From Comamonadaceae bacterium (GTDB lineage: Bacteria > Pseudomonadota > Gammaproteobacteria > Burkholderiales > Burkholderiaceae_C): 64,000 nt of DNA. The notes beneath the pieces are model-generated. The model had not been told where the DNA came from. It searched no databases and worked only from the letters and a program-made list of their open reading frames with translations. The DNA is taken from positions 1 to 64,000 of the forward strand of contig CANJPU010000020.1 in NCBI GenBank assembly GCA_947476285.1, in the 5' to 3' direction. The number at the start of each line of letters is the position of its first letter. The first letter of the stretch is position 1. This document shows, piece by piece, positions 51,874 through 64,000 of the stretch. Position numbers and translations under genes: made by a program.

Positions 51874-52623
51874 TCAATGAAACGGTGCCTGAGGGTAAGG
51901 CCGAAGGTCGACTGGCTCGATCTTGAGCCAGGCGGTGCTGTTTTGCAGGCGCGCCTTGCGCTCGACCATGTGCATCAATGTGTAGCGTGAACCGCGTACC
52001 TGGCGCCACAGCGACTCATGCATGGCCGCTGGGGTGGCTTTGAGCAGCATCCCGGGCAGCTTGCCGGCATTGAGCTGGGCCACCAGGAGTTCCAGCAAGG
52101 CATACGAGGGAAACGATGTGGACGCCGAGTCTATGAAGATCGAACTGCTCTCGTTCATTCGGGGCAGAAAATGGCCCAGAATCGCGAGAATGTCGTTGGG
52201 CCCATGCCGAAAGTCCGAGAACAGCATGTCAAGGCCGGGTTCGAATTCGGGGTAGGGCGGCATGGTCACCTGAAGGTGTTCAAGGTGTGACTGCAAAGAA
52301 AACTGCGCCACCAGATCGGCCATATAGGCACGAAAATCGAGCGTGCGCTGCAGTGGTGTGAATAGCTCCGGCGATTTGGCAACGATCTCGCTCCAGTCTT
52401 GTCCGTTGTCGATCGTGAATATCTTGCCGGCTCCCACCTCCTTCATGGCCTGCGCCACCCACAGGGCCGTCGCACCCAGACCGGTGCCCAGTTCAAGCAC
52501 GTTCAGCGGTGTTTGCATCTTCACCAGCGAATACATGAACATGCACCAGTCTTCTGTGCCGTAGACCATGCCGATGCGGTCGGTCAACTCCTTCAGGTTT
52601 GCGAACTGTTGGTCAGCTGCCAT
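51874..52623 (-). CDS. Class I SAM-dependent methyltransferase-like protein
   Basis: A 249-residue protein with the SAM-binding motif I VLELGTGLGATALWVAQAM near residue 41 and a following acidic loop IFTIDNGQDWSEIV, typical of O-methyltransferase or cephalosporin-hydroxylase-like Rossmann proteins. FIDSASTSFPSYALLELL is a plausible later strand. The substrate is unknown. It lies 13 bp downstream of the TPR/2-oxoglutarate oxygenase gene on the same strand and is probably co-transcribed, which suggests the two modify the same target. Confidence 0.75.
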   Translation of the reverse strand: MAADQQFANLKELTDRIGMVYGTEDWCMFMYSLVKMQTPLNVLELGTGLGATALWVAQAMKEVGAGKIFTIDNGQDWSEIVAKSPELFTPLQRTLDFRAYMADLVAQFSLQSHLEHLQVTMPPYPEFEPGLDMLFSDFRHGPNDILAILGHFLPRMNESSSIFIDSASTSFPSYALLELLVAQLNAGKLPGMLLKATPAAMHESLWRQVRGSRYTLMHMVERKARLQNSTAWLKIEPVDLRPYPQAPFH

Positions 52624-52636
52624 GGTTGCGGGCTCC

Positions 52637-53827
52637 TTACTGGGGATACAGGTCGAACGCCAGACTCAAACGGGGCTGCTCGCTTGAGAAAGGCACAGTG
52701 TGGTGCCACAGCCAGGAAGGAAACACTGCAAGCATTCCTTGTGCGGGCGTGAGCGAAAGCATGGGGCCCGGCTGATCAAGCAGGAAGAGGGGGTCGGGTT
52801 CGCCAAACACCAGGTTGCCTGCTTGGTCAGCCGAATCACTCACCACGTCGGGTACGCTTGGGTAATACACGCAACTGATGAAGCCCCCAGGATGCAGATG
52901 AGGCGTTTCATAGCCGCCGGTGCGCAGCAAAATCGCCCAGCCCCGAAGCGCCAGCGTGGCGTCAACGGCTTTGCCGAAGGGATGGGGCTGAGTCCGCACC
53001 CACGCCAGGTAGTCTCGCAATTGCTGCAGGATCCAGTGTGCGAGCACGGGCGTGGGGCCTGTGACGGGTTCGAGCAGATTGTTCAGCCGTTGACCATCGA
53101 TGGTGGCCTGTCCGCTGTAGGCGCCCAGTTCCGGGTGCGCTTCGACGTGCGCGAGCAATGCCTGATTGAAGTCTGCAAGCGCGGCAAAGCCCTGCGGTGG
53201 GCGGTCCATGTGGTAACACCGCAGCCAACGCGATGGGTCGTCCAGCACGGCGGCTTCATCTGTTCGCATCAGATTGCGCTGGGCGATGCAGCGCAGGGCA
53301 ATGGTGTAGCCGTTATAGGGCCGGGTGGCCAGGCGCTGTTCAAGGTAAGCCAGAGCCAGCGCAAATTGCCGCTGGCCCAACCAGCAGGCCACCAGGCTTT
53401 GAAAGGCCGCGTCATGGCCGAGATCCAGCATGAGGCAGCGCGACAGGCTGGTCTCGGCTGCTGCGAACTCGCCTTGGCACACCAAGGCCTGGCCCAGGTG
53501 GTAGTGCACCGCCGGCAATTCGGGCCAGCGCGTGGCCAACTGCTGATAGCCGGAGATTGCCTGAGCCAGATGGTCGCGCTCTTGCTCGATCAGAAAATGA
53601 TTGAGCAGCACCAAGGGTTCATTGACCAGTCGTTGCGCAGCCTTGCCAGCAAACTCGCCCGCCTCGTCGAGCCGGCCCAAGGTGCGAAGCAGGCCCGAAT
53701 AGTTTGACCAGGTGTAGGGGTTGTCGGGTTCGATGGCGAGCGCCTTGTCGAAGGCGCTCCGGGCTTCTTGAAAGCGCAGTTGCGACATGCGCAAGCAACC
53801 CAGCTCCAGCCATGATTTCGCAGTCAT
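52637..53827 (-). CDS. TPR protein with C-terminal 2OG-Fe(II) oxygenase-like domain
   Basis: A 396-residue fusion. The first 180 or so residues are tetratricopeptide-like repeats (RFQEARSAFDKALAIEPDNP, NYSGLLRTLGRLDEAGEFAG, HYHLGQALVCQGEFAAAETS). The C-terminal 110 residues resemble a 2-oxoglutarate/iron oxygenase, with probable ligands in PHLHPGGFISCVYYP and FPSWLWHHTVPF and the 2OG arginine in PRLSLAFDLYP. I start it at ATG 53827; the frame is open to a GTG at 53860. TPR plus oxygenase suggests protein or peptide hydroxylation, but that is inference. The gene is divergent from odhA across 277 bp. Confidence 0.78.
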   Translation of the reverse strand: MTAKSWLELGCLRMSQLRFQEARSAFDKALAIEPDNPYTWSNYSGLLRTLGRLDEAGEFAGKAAQRLVNEPLVLLNHFLIEQERDHLAQAISGYQQLATRWPELPAVHYHLGQALVCQGEFAAAETSLSRCLMLDLGHDAAFQSLVACWLGQRQFALALAYLEQRLATRPYNGYTIALRCIAQRNLMRTDEAAVLDDPSRWLRCYHMDRPPQGFAALADFNQALLAHVEAHPELGAYSGQATIDGQRLNNLLEPVTGPTPVLAHWILQQLRDYLAWVRTQPHPFGKAVDATLALRGWAILLRTGGYETPHLHPGGFISCVYYPSVPDVVSDSADQAGNLVFGEPDPLFLLDQPGPMLSLTPAQGMLAVFPSWLWHHTVPFSSEQPRLSLAFDLYPQ

Positions 53828-54104
53828 CGAAAGTATAGAGTTTGCGCGCGGGTGGGGCACAAGTTCGTAAATTTATCTGCGCGTTCATCATAGCCGAGAC
53901 TTCGGACCTTGCATTGCGATTGCTTTGCACCTTTGCGCCACGAGCCCTTGCGTGTCACCCGCGCGTCAGGAATAAGTGGCACAATCCCACCCGCAACCCA
54001 GGCCCCTTCGGGCCACAGTCGCATCCGCCAATCGGTCAAGCCGTGTCGCGGAAGGTTTTCTGTAACCAGCTAAATGCTCCCTGCAGGGGGGCGGAAAGTA
54101 GCGC

Positions 54105-56972
<2,868 letters not shown>

Positions 56973-57066
56973 CAGCAGCGGGCTCGTGCATACGGCTTGT
57001 GGCGTGCAGACGCACTGCCGCCGTCCGCGCAGCCCGACGGCCCAACGCACATCAAGGAATAAAGCA

Positions 57067-58332
57067 ATGGCTATCGTAGAAGTGAAAGTACCGCAACTGT
57101 CGGAATCGGTTGCCGAGGCGACCCTGCTGCAGTGGAAGAAAAAGGCAGGCGACATGGTTGCGATCGATGAGATCCTGATCGAGATCGAGACCGACAAGGT
57201 CGTGCTGGAAGTGCCCGCACCCGCGGCTGGCGTGCTGGCGGAATTGGTGCAGCTCGACGGCGCCACTGTGGCGGCCGAGCAAGTCATCGCGCGCATTGAC
57301 ACCGAAGGCAAGGCCAGCGCTGCTGCCACGGGTGCTGCAGCTGTCGCACCAGCACCAGCGCCCGCAGCCGCGCCCGCTCAGGCGGCCGCTGCCGCGGGCG
57401 GCTCCAAGTCTGGCATTGCCATGCCGGCCGCCGCCAAGATCATGGCCGACAACCAGCTTGCGCCTGGCTCGGTGGCGGGTACCGGCAAAGACGGTAGAGT
57501 GACCAAGGGTGACGTGCTCGGTGTTATCGCAGGTGCGCCCGCAAAGCCAGCAGCGGCGCCGGTGGCCGCACCCGCTGCCAAGCCAGCTCTGGTGCAAGTC
57601 AATTCCCCCGTGGCCGCGCCCAACCTGGGTGACCGCCCGCAGCAGCGCGTGCCCATGAGCCGCTTGCGCGCCCGCGTGGCCGAGCGTCTGCTGCAATCGC
57701 AGGCCAGCAATGCCATCTTGACCACCTTCAATGAGGTGAACATGGCGCCAGTGATGGAAATGCGCAAGCGCTTCCAGGACAAGTTTGAGAAAGAGCACGG
57801 CGTCAAGATCGGCTTCATGAGCTTCTTCGTCAAGGCAGCCGTGCATGCGCTCAAGAAATACCCGGTGCTCAATGCCTCAGTCGATGGCAACGACATCGTC
57901 TACCACGGCTTCTTCGACATCGGTATTGCCGTGGGCTCCCCGCGCGGCCTGGTGGTGCCTATTTTGCGCAATGCCGACCAAATGAGTTTTGCCGACATCG
58001 AAAAGAAAATCGCCGAATACGGCGCCAAGGCGCGCGATGGCAAGCTGGGCATCGAAGAGATGACAGGCGGCACATTCTCCATCTCCAATGGCGGCGTGTT
58101 CGGCTCCATGCTGTCCACCCCCATCATCAACCCGCCACAGTCGGCCATCCTGGGCGTGCATGCCACCAAGGACCGCGCGGTGGTGGAAAACGGGCAGGTT
58201 GTGGTTCGCCCGATGAACTATCTGGCCTTGTCCTATGACCACCGCATCATCGACGGGCGCGAGGCGGTGTTGGGCTTGGTGGCGATGAAAGAGGCGTTGG
58301 AAGATCCGGCGCGTCTGTTGTTTGATATTTGA
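57067..58332 (+). CDS. sucB: 2-oxoglutarate dehydrogenase E2, dihydrolipoyl succinyltransferase
   Basis: A 421-residue E2. The lipoyl domain is residues 1-77 with lysine in [15 protein letters not shown]. An Ala/Pro linker leads to the E1/E3-binding domain ([32 protein letters not shown]) and then the catalytic domain ending in [19 protein letters not shown]. The ATG at 57067 is chosen; the frame is open earlier (from 56986) but the lipoyl domain begins here. It lies between sucA and the E3 gene. Confidence 0.97.
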   Translation: MAIVEVKVPQLSESVAEATLLQWKKKAGDMVAIDEILIEIETDKVVLEVPAPAAGVLAELVQLDGATVAAEQVIARIDTEGKASAAATGAAAVAPAPAPAAAPAQAAAAAGGSKSGIAMPAAAKIMADNQLAPGSVAGTGKDGRVTKGDVLGVIAGAPAKPAAAPVAAPAAKPALVQVNSPVAAPNLGDRPQQRVPMSRLRARVAERLLQSQASNAILTTFNEVNMAPVMEMRKRFQDKFEKEHGVKIGFMSFFVKAAVHALKKYPVLNASVDGNDIVYHGFFDIGIAVGSPRGLVVPILRNADQMSFADIEKKIAEYGAKARDGKLGIEEMTGGTFSISNGGVFGSMLSTPIINPPQSAILGVHATKDRAVVENGQVVVRPMNYLALSYDHRIIDGREAVLGLVAMKEALEDPARLLFDI

Positions 58333-58344
58333 TAAGGTTTGTCC

Positions 58345-59778
<1,434 letters not shown>

Positions 59779-59844
59779 AACAATCCGTCATCCCGGATCT
59801 GAAAGAAATTGTCAATGCGGACCAGGCCGCATTGATACCCCACT

Positions 59845-60942
59845 ATGTCGGTCAAAGCAGTTTACGAAACCGAACTCGCCGCACGCGGCTACAAGAGCGA
59901 TCCCGCGCAACTGCGGGCGGTCGATGCCCTGGAACGCTGCGCCCGTGAGTGGGCGCAGTACAAAGAGCGCCGCTCCAATGCGCTGAAGAAGTTGATCAAT
60001 CGGCCGGCTATTCCGCGTGGTGTGTACCTGCACGGCGGGGTAGGGCGGGGCAAGAGCTTTTTGATGGATTGCTTCTACACGGCTGTGCCCGTGGGGCGAA
60101 AGACGCGGCTGCATTTTCATGAGTTCATGCGCGAGGTGCACCGCGAGCTCTCTGAGCTGCAAGGCACCGTCAACCCGCTCGACGAGTTGGGCCTGCGCAT
60201 GGCCAAGCGCTATCGGCTGATCTGCTTTGACGAATTCCACGTGGCCGACATCACCGACGCAATGATCCTGCACCGCCTGCTGCAGGCTTTGTTCGACAAC
60301 GGCGTGGGCTTTGTCACCACATCCAACTTCAAGCCAGACGATCTCTACCCCAACGGCCTGCACCGAGACCGCATCCTGCCGGCCATCGCCTTGCTTAATG
60401 AAAAGCTGGAAGTGCTGGGCGTGGACAACGGGGTTGACTACCGCCGCCGAACGATGGAGCAAGTGAAGCTCTATCACAGCCCACTTGGCCCCCAAGCCGA
60501 TGCGCAGATGGACGATGCGTTCACCCGCCTGGCCGCATCGCATGATGAAGACACGATGCTGCACATTGAGTCTCGCCACATCCGTGCCAGGCGCAAGGCG
60601 GGCGGGGTGGTCTGGTTTGACTTCAAGACCCTGTGCGGCGGGCCGCGCTCACAGAACGATTATCTTGAGATTGCCACGCAGTTTCACACCGTGCTGCTAA
60701 GCGATGTGCCGCACATGCCGGTGCGCATGGCGTCAGAGGCTCGGCGCTTTACCTGGCTGATCGATGTGCTGTATGACCGCCGAGTCAAACTCATCATGTC
60801 GGCGCAGGTGCAGCCGCAAGATTTGTACACTGAAGGGCCATTGGTCCATGAGTTTCCACGCACGGTATCGCGCCTCAATGAAATGCAGTCGGCAGACTTC
60901 CTCGCGCTGGAGCACCGCATGGTCGATACTCGCCTGACATGA
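59845..60942 (+). CDS. zapE: Cell division-associated AFG1-type ATPase
   Basis: A 365-residue P-loop ATPase of the AFG1/ZapE family, which binds FtsZ and acts in late cell division. Walker A is YLHGGVGRGKSFLMDCFY and Walker B ICFDEFHVADITDAMIL, followed by FVTTSNFKPDDLYPNGLHRD and the C-terminal LIMSAQVQPQDLY. In Burkholderiales this gene commonly follows the oxoglutarate dehydrogenase genes, as here (66-bp gap). The stop overlaps the next start by 4 nt. Confidence 0.95.
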   Translation: MSVKAVYETELAARGYKSDPAQLRAVDALERCAREWAQYKERRSNALKKLINRPAIPRGVYLHGGVGRGKSFLMDCFYTAVPVGRKTRLHFHEFMREVHRELSELQGTVNPLDELGLRMAKRYRLICFDEFHVADITDAMILHRLLQALFDNGVGFVTTSNFKPDDLYPNGLHRDRILPAIALLNEKLEVLGVDNGVDYRRRTMEQVKLYHSPLGPQADAQMDDAFTRLAASHDEDTMLHIESRHIRARRKAGGVVWFDFKTLCGGPRSQNDYLEIATQFHTVLLSDVPHMPVRMASEARRFTWLIDVLYDRRVKLIMSAQVQPQDLYTEGPLVHEFPRTVSRLNEMQSADFLALEHRMVDTRLT

Positions 60943-61580
60943 AGCAAATCGCCTGCGTTGCATTCCTGCTGTCTCTGTGCCTGCCCCTGGGCGCCCAAGA
61001 CACCGATGGCGATAGGGCGGAAAAAGCGCGGATCGCCGCTGAGCGCGGGCAGGCAGAGGCTGTGTTCCGTGAGGAGCAAAAGGCTTGCTACGGAACTTTC
61101 GCGGTGAACGACTGTACAGCCGCCGCGCGGGCAAAGCGCCGGCAAGTGCTGTCAGACCTCAAGCGACAGGAGGTTTCACTGAACGACGCAATGCGCCGGC
61201 GCCAAGCTGCCGAGCGGGTGAAGTCACTGGATGACCGCGCCACCGAGGCGGCAAAGCGAGAGGAAGAAGGGCGGCCAACGCGCCCGCAACCCCGGGCTGA
61301 TCGGCCGGCGGCTACGCCCCAGGGCAAGCCTAGATCCAGTGATGCAGCCAGCGCACCGCAGACCGCGCGCCAGCCGCGTCAGGCAGCCTCGCGCCAGCAG
61401 GCGCAAGAAAAGCAGGCGCAAAAGCAGGCTGAGCACGAGCGTAGCGCCCGGGCCGCAAAAGACAGGCGGCAGCAACAACAGGAAAAAGTCGAAGAGGCCG
61501 CGCGGCACAAGGCTGATCTTGAAAACAAGATGGCTGTGCGAAAGAAGCCGCCAGCATCTGCCCTTGCGGTTCCCCCGTGA
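60939..61580 (+). CDS. Exported coiled-coil protein of unknown function
   Basis: A 213-residue protein with a signal peptide (MKQIACVAFLLSLCLPLGAQ). The next 70 residues are helical and contain a conserved-looking pair of cysteines (KACYGTFAVNDCTAAARAKR) that could form a disulfide. From about residue 85 the chain is rich in Arg, Ala, Gln and Glu with long predicted helix and a low-complexity stretch (SRQQAQEKQAQKQAEHERSA). I do not recognise the function. It is translationally coupled to zapE by a 4-nt overlap, which hints at an envelope or division role. Confidence 0.82.
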   Translation: MKQIACVAFLLSLCLPLGAQDTDGDRAEKARIAAERGQAEAVFREEQKACYGTFAVNDCTAAARAKRRQVLSDLKRQEVSLNDAMRRRQAAERVKSLDDRATEAAKREEEGRPTRPQPRADRPAATPQGKPRSSDAASAPQTARQPRQAASRQQAQEKQAQKQAEHERSARAAKDRRQQQQEKVEEAARHKADLENKMAVRKKPPASALAVPP

Positions 61581-61590
61581 GGGCCTGAGC

Positions 61591-62358
61591 TCAGTCTTCG
61601 TCCAGCGCTTCGAGCTTGACAACCACCAGCGACAGGTTGTCGCCGCCGCCACGTCCACGCGAGCGCGCTTTCTCGATCAGGAACTCCGATGCTTCGCGCG
61701 GTGAAAGCGACGAAACCACCGAGCCGATTTCATTGGGGTTGAAGTAGTGCCAGACGCCGTCGCTGCAAGCCATCAGCACATCGCCGGGCCGCAACTGGGG
61801 AATGAAGTGGTGACCCATCGGGGGGTCTTCCTCGCCGCCCAGGCATCCCATCAGGATGTTGGACTGGGGGTGGACGTTGGCCTCTTCCTCGGTGAGCTCG
61901 CCGCGATCCACCAGAGTTTGCACATACGAGTGGTCCATGGTGCGCTTGACCAGCTTGCTGCCGTGGAAGTGGTAAATGCGTGAATCGCCGGTGTGGATCC
62001 AGTGGCAATCGCCGGCAGGGTTGATCAGGAAGGCAGCCAGCGTGCTGTGCGGCTCTTGCTCAGAAGAGATGGCGGTGAGCTTGATGACCAGGTGTGCTTC
62101 CTGTATCAATTGATTGAGCAGCGAGCCTGCGTCATCGTGCTCAGGCGAATAACGCTCAAAGAGCTGCCTTGATGTGAGCATGACTTGGTCGGAGGCTTTG
62201 CGCCCGCCGCTTCGCCCGCCCATGCCATCGGCCACGATACCCAGCACACAACCCGAGTGACGAGGGTGGTTAATCAGCATGACCTGGTCTTGCTGATATT
62301 CGCGGTCACCCTTGTGGATGCCGGTGGAAGCGGTGAGTCGATAACCCTTTGTGGCCAT
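61591..62358 (-). CDS. PP2C-family protein serine/threonine phosphatase
   Basis: A 255-residue metal-dependent phosphatase. The metal-binding motifs are DREYQQDQVMLINHP, VADGMGGRSGG and, near the C-terminus, GGGDNLSLVVVKLE; MACSDGVWHYFNPNEIG is the conserved DG segment. Bacterial members counter Hanks-type kinases or control type VI secretion, but no kinase gene is near. The start is the ATG at 62358; the frame stays open to 62670 antisense to the next gene and that part shows no likeness to the family. Confidence 0.92.
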   Translation of the reverse strand: MATKGYRLTASTGIHKGDREYQQDQVMLINHPRHSGCVLGIVADGMGGRSGGRKASDQVMLTSRQLFERYSPEHDDAGSLLNQLIQEAHLVIKLTAISSEQEPHSTLAAFLINPAGDCHWIHTGDSRIYHFHGSKLVKRTMDHSYVQTLVDRGELTEEEANVHPQSNILMGCLGGEEDPPMGHHFIPQLRPGDVLMACSDGVWHYFNPNEIGSVVSSLSPREASEFLIEKARSRGRGGGDNLSLVVVKLEALDED

Positions 62359-62683
62359 GCTTTGGTTCAAGTACCTGCAGATACAGATCGGCGAATGCTC
62401 GATTATCTTGAGATTATTGCCTGCGAAAGACGTATTATCGAGCGAACCCGACCCAAGCGGCTTTCTTGCCGCAGATTCTTTGGACTCCAACCTCCACTCA
62501 CCCGAACGCCGACTGATCGAGCTGCGCATGGAACATGCCGATCTGGACGCGCTGATCGACCGCGCAATCGAGGAGCCGCCGGTGGATGAACTCATGATGC
62601 GGCGCCTGAAAAAACGGAAGCTGGCCCTGCGGGACCAGATTGCCCGCCTGGAACTGGCGCTCGAACCCAAAGAACCCGCCTGA
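62357..62683 (+). CDS. DUF465 (YdcH-like) small protein
   Basis: The frame from ATG 62357 encodes 108 residues, but only the C-terminal 65 or so match the family: LHSPERRLIELRMEHADLDA, then PVDELMMRRLKKRKLALRDQ. DUF465 proteins are short helical hairpins of unknown function. The true start is uncertain: an in-frame TTG at 62480 would give a 67-residue protein of normal family size, and the upstream part overlaps the promoter zone of the divergent phosphatase. The stop overlaps the helicase start by 1 nt. Confidence 0.75.
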   Translation: MLWFKYLQIQIGECSIILRLLPAKDVLSSEPDPSGFLAADSLDSNLHSPERRLIELRMEHADLDALIDRAIEEPPVDELMMRRLKKRKLALRDQIARLELALEPKEPA

Positions 62684-64000
62684 TGAGCCAGGCCTCATCG
62701 TTCCCCGGCGCACCCGCCGCTGCGCCAGCGCGCCACCCCGAAGACCCCGTACGCGATGCGTTTGCCGCTGACGGCGTGCTCTCTCGTGCGGCCGATCAGT
62801 TTCGTCCGCGTGCCGGCCAGACCGACATGGCGCTGGCGGTGGCCCGCACCATCGCCACGGGCGGCGCCCTGGTTGTGGAGGCCGGCACCGGCGTGGGCAA
62901 GACCTTCTCCTATCTGGTGCCCGCCTTGCAAAGCGGCGAGCGCGTGCTGCTCTCAACCGCCACCAAGACACTGCAGGACCAGTTGTTTGGCCGTGACCTG
63001 CCGCGCCTGCTCGACACACTGGGTCTGCCGCTGCGCACCGCGCTGCTCAAGGGGCGCGGCAGCTACCTTTGCCTGCACCGCATGGAGTTGGCCCGCGAGG
63101 AAGTCACCGCTGCCGGCTCTGACCGCACGCTGGCGCGCGGCTTGGCCCGGATAGAAGAGTGGGCTTTGCTCACGCGCAATGGCGACTTGGCCGAGCTGCC
63201 AGGGCTTGACGAACGCTCACCACTGATACCTCTTGTCACCTCGACGCGCGAGAACTGTCTGGGCTCGCAGTGCCCCAAGTTTCGCAGTTGCCATGTCAAT
63301 CAGGCCCGGCGCGAGGCGATGGTCGCTGACGTGGTGGTCATCAACCACCATCTGTTCTTTGCTGACCTGGCGGTGCGCGAATCTGGCATGGCCGAACTGC
63401 TGCCCACAGTGCGAGTCGCCATCTTCGATGAGGCGCACCAGCTCAACGAAACCGGCGTGCAATTTCTGGGCGCCCATCTGGGCACCGCGCAGGTGCTGGA
63501 CTTCGCCCGCGACACATTAGGCGCTGGCCTGCAACTGGCGCGCGGGCTGGCCGATTGGCAGCAGGTGGCTTCGCGAGTCGAGCGCAGCGCACGTGACCTG
63601 CGGCTGGTGGTCGGGCGCAATCCGCCCGGCACGCGCCTGCGCTGGACTGAGCAAGCACCCGGCCAAGTGCCGGCGCAAGAGTGGCGCGAGGCGATGGATG
63701 AACTCCACCTGGCCTTCACCGACGCATTGGCCGCATTGGCCACAGTGAGCGAGATCGCGCCGGATTTTGTGCGCCTAGCCGAGCGCGCCCAGGAGCTTGA
63801 CGCAAGAGCGCAGCACTTTTGCGGGCCGTGTGCGCCCGACGCGGTTCGCTGGCTTGACGTGGGCACCCAACTGCGGCTGATCGAATCTCCGCTGGACATT
63901 GCCCAGGCGGTGCAAGACAAGATGCTCAAGGCCGGGGCCGCGCAAGACGGCGGCGAAAGCGCGCCCCGTGCCTGGATCTTCACCTCGGCCACGCTGGGCG
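62683..64000 (+). CDS. DinG/XPD-type ATP-dependent DNA helicase, partial at the window edge
   Basis: The first 439 codons of a superfamily 2 helicase, cut by the end of the window. Walker A is VVEAGTGVGKTFSYLVPAL, followed by LSTATKTLQDQLF. Iron-sulfur cluster cysteines are probably in YLCLHRME and ENCLGSQCPKFRSCHV, and the DEAH box is AIFDEAHQLNE. Such enzymes unwind DNA with overhangs or R-loops in repair. The ATG at 62683 overlaps the DUF465 stop. The Q-like N-terminus RPRAGQTDMALAVARTI matches YoaA/DinG relatives. Which of the two it is cannot be settled without the C-terminus. Confidence 0.92.
   Translation, partial: MSQASSFPGAPAAAPARHPEDPVRDAFAADGVLSRAADQFRPRAGQTDMALAVARTIATGGALVVEAGTGVGKTFSYLVPALQSGERVLLSTATKTLQDQLFGRDLPRLLDTLGLPLRTALLKGRGSYLCLHRMELAREEVTAAGSDRTLARGLARIEEWALLTRNGDLAELPGLDERSPLIPLVTSTRENCLGSQCPKFRSCHVNQARREAMVADVVVINHHLFFADLAVRESGMAELLPTVRVAIFDEAHQLNETGVQFLGAHLGTAQVLDFARDTLGAGLQLARGLADWQQVASRVERSARDLRLVVGRNPPGTRLRWTEQAPGQVPAQEWREAMDELHLAFTDALAALATVSEIAPDFVRLAERAQELDARAQHFCGPCAPDAVRWLDVGTQLRLIESPLDIAQAVQDKMLKAGAAQDGGESAPRAWIFTSATLG

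Noticed and set aside
51816-51890. A short frame (RFIEPENDRLVRRAF) between the methyltransferase and the toxin remnant that faintly recalls a serine-recombinase tail
   Set aside because: It is about 20 residues, overlaps the methyltransferase end in another frame, and the likeness is too weak to claim a mobile element.

Overview
The window looks like a chromosomal segment of a high-GC betaproteobacterium of the order Burkholderiales, most likely Comamonadaceae-like. The grounds are four orphan TctC/Bug-type periplasmic binding proteins, a pyruvate dehydrogenase Lpd carrying its own N-terminal lipoyl domain, an aceE-aceF-lpd operon divergent from a sensor kinase/regulator/folD/prlC operon, and an odhA-odhB-lpd-zapE block. 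I saw no rRNA, tRNA, CRISPR array, insertion sequence or phage module. Species cannot be named from the sequence alone.

Region 1 (155-16460/17481) is accessory catabolism. A class III CoA-transferase and a divergent Bug receptor share a promoter region with two identical 15-bp sites. A molybdopterin oxidoreductase lies behind a TetR regulator. Divergent from them runs a tight operon: acyl-CoA ligase, lipid-transfer-type thiolase, DUF35 zinc-ribbon/OB protein, enoyl-CoA hydratase, two SDRs, acyl-CoA dehydrogenase and an alpha-methylacyl-CoA racemase-like protein. A crotonase, an IclR regulator, a third SDR and a second Bug receptor follow. My reading is CoA activation, 2-methylacyl epimer correction, beta-oxidation and retro-aldol side-chain release, as in steroid or isoprenoid acid degradation. 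The substrate is unknown.

Region 2 (17499-25218) is a second catabolic set: a seven-gene minus-strand operon (DHDPS/NAL-family lyase, Bug, flavoprotein, small ABM-fold protein, TauD/TfdA dioxygenase, HpcH/HpaI aldolase, Bug), with a divergent hydroxypyruvate-isomerase-like gene and another ABM protein. I cannot assign the pathway. Region 3 (25353-27881) has selA, with no selB, selC or selD in view, abutting an L-2-hydroxyglutarate-oxidase-like flavoprotein.

Region 4 (27883-49268) is mostly core: pyrD, rpiA, a glutaredoxin-like secreted protein, prlC, folD, a FixJ-type two-component pair, aceE-aceF-lpdA, an NlpC/P60 hydrolase, a PQQ sugar dehydrogenase, a LuxR-type regulator with its kinase, a second large kinase, and an isochorismatase-fold hydrolase. 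The kinase at 44977-46128 is frameshifted by a 13-bp tandem duplication, and deleting one copy restores a full ATPase domain. Region 5 (49350-64000) has prpE, a remnant toxin with an intact antitoxin, a methyltransferase plus TPR/2OG-oxygenase pair, odhA-odhB-lpd, zapE, a small secreted coiled-coil protein, a PP2C phosphatase, a DUF465 protein and the start of a DinG-like helicase cut by the window edge.
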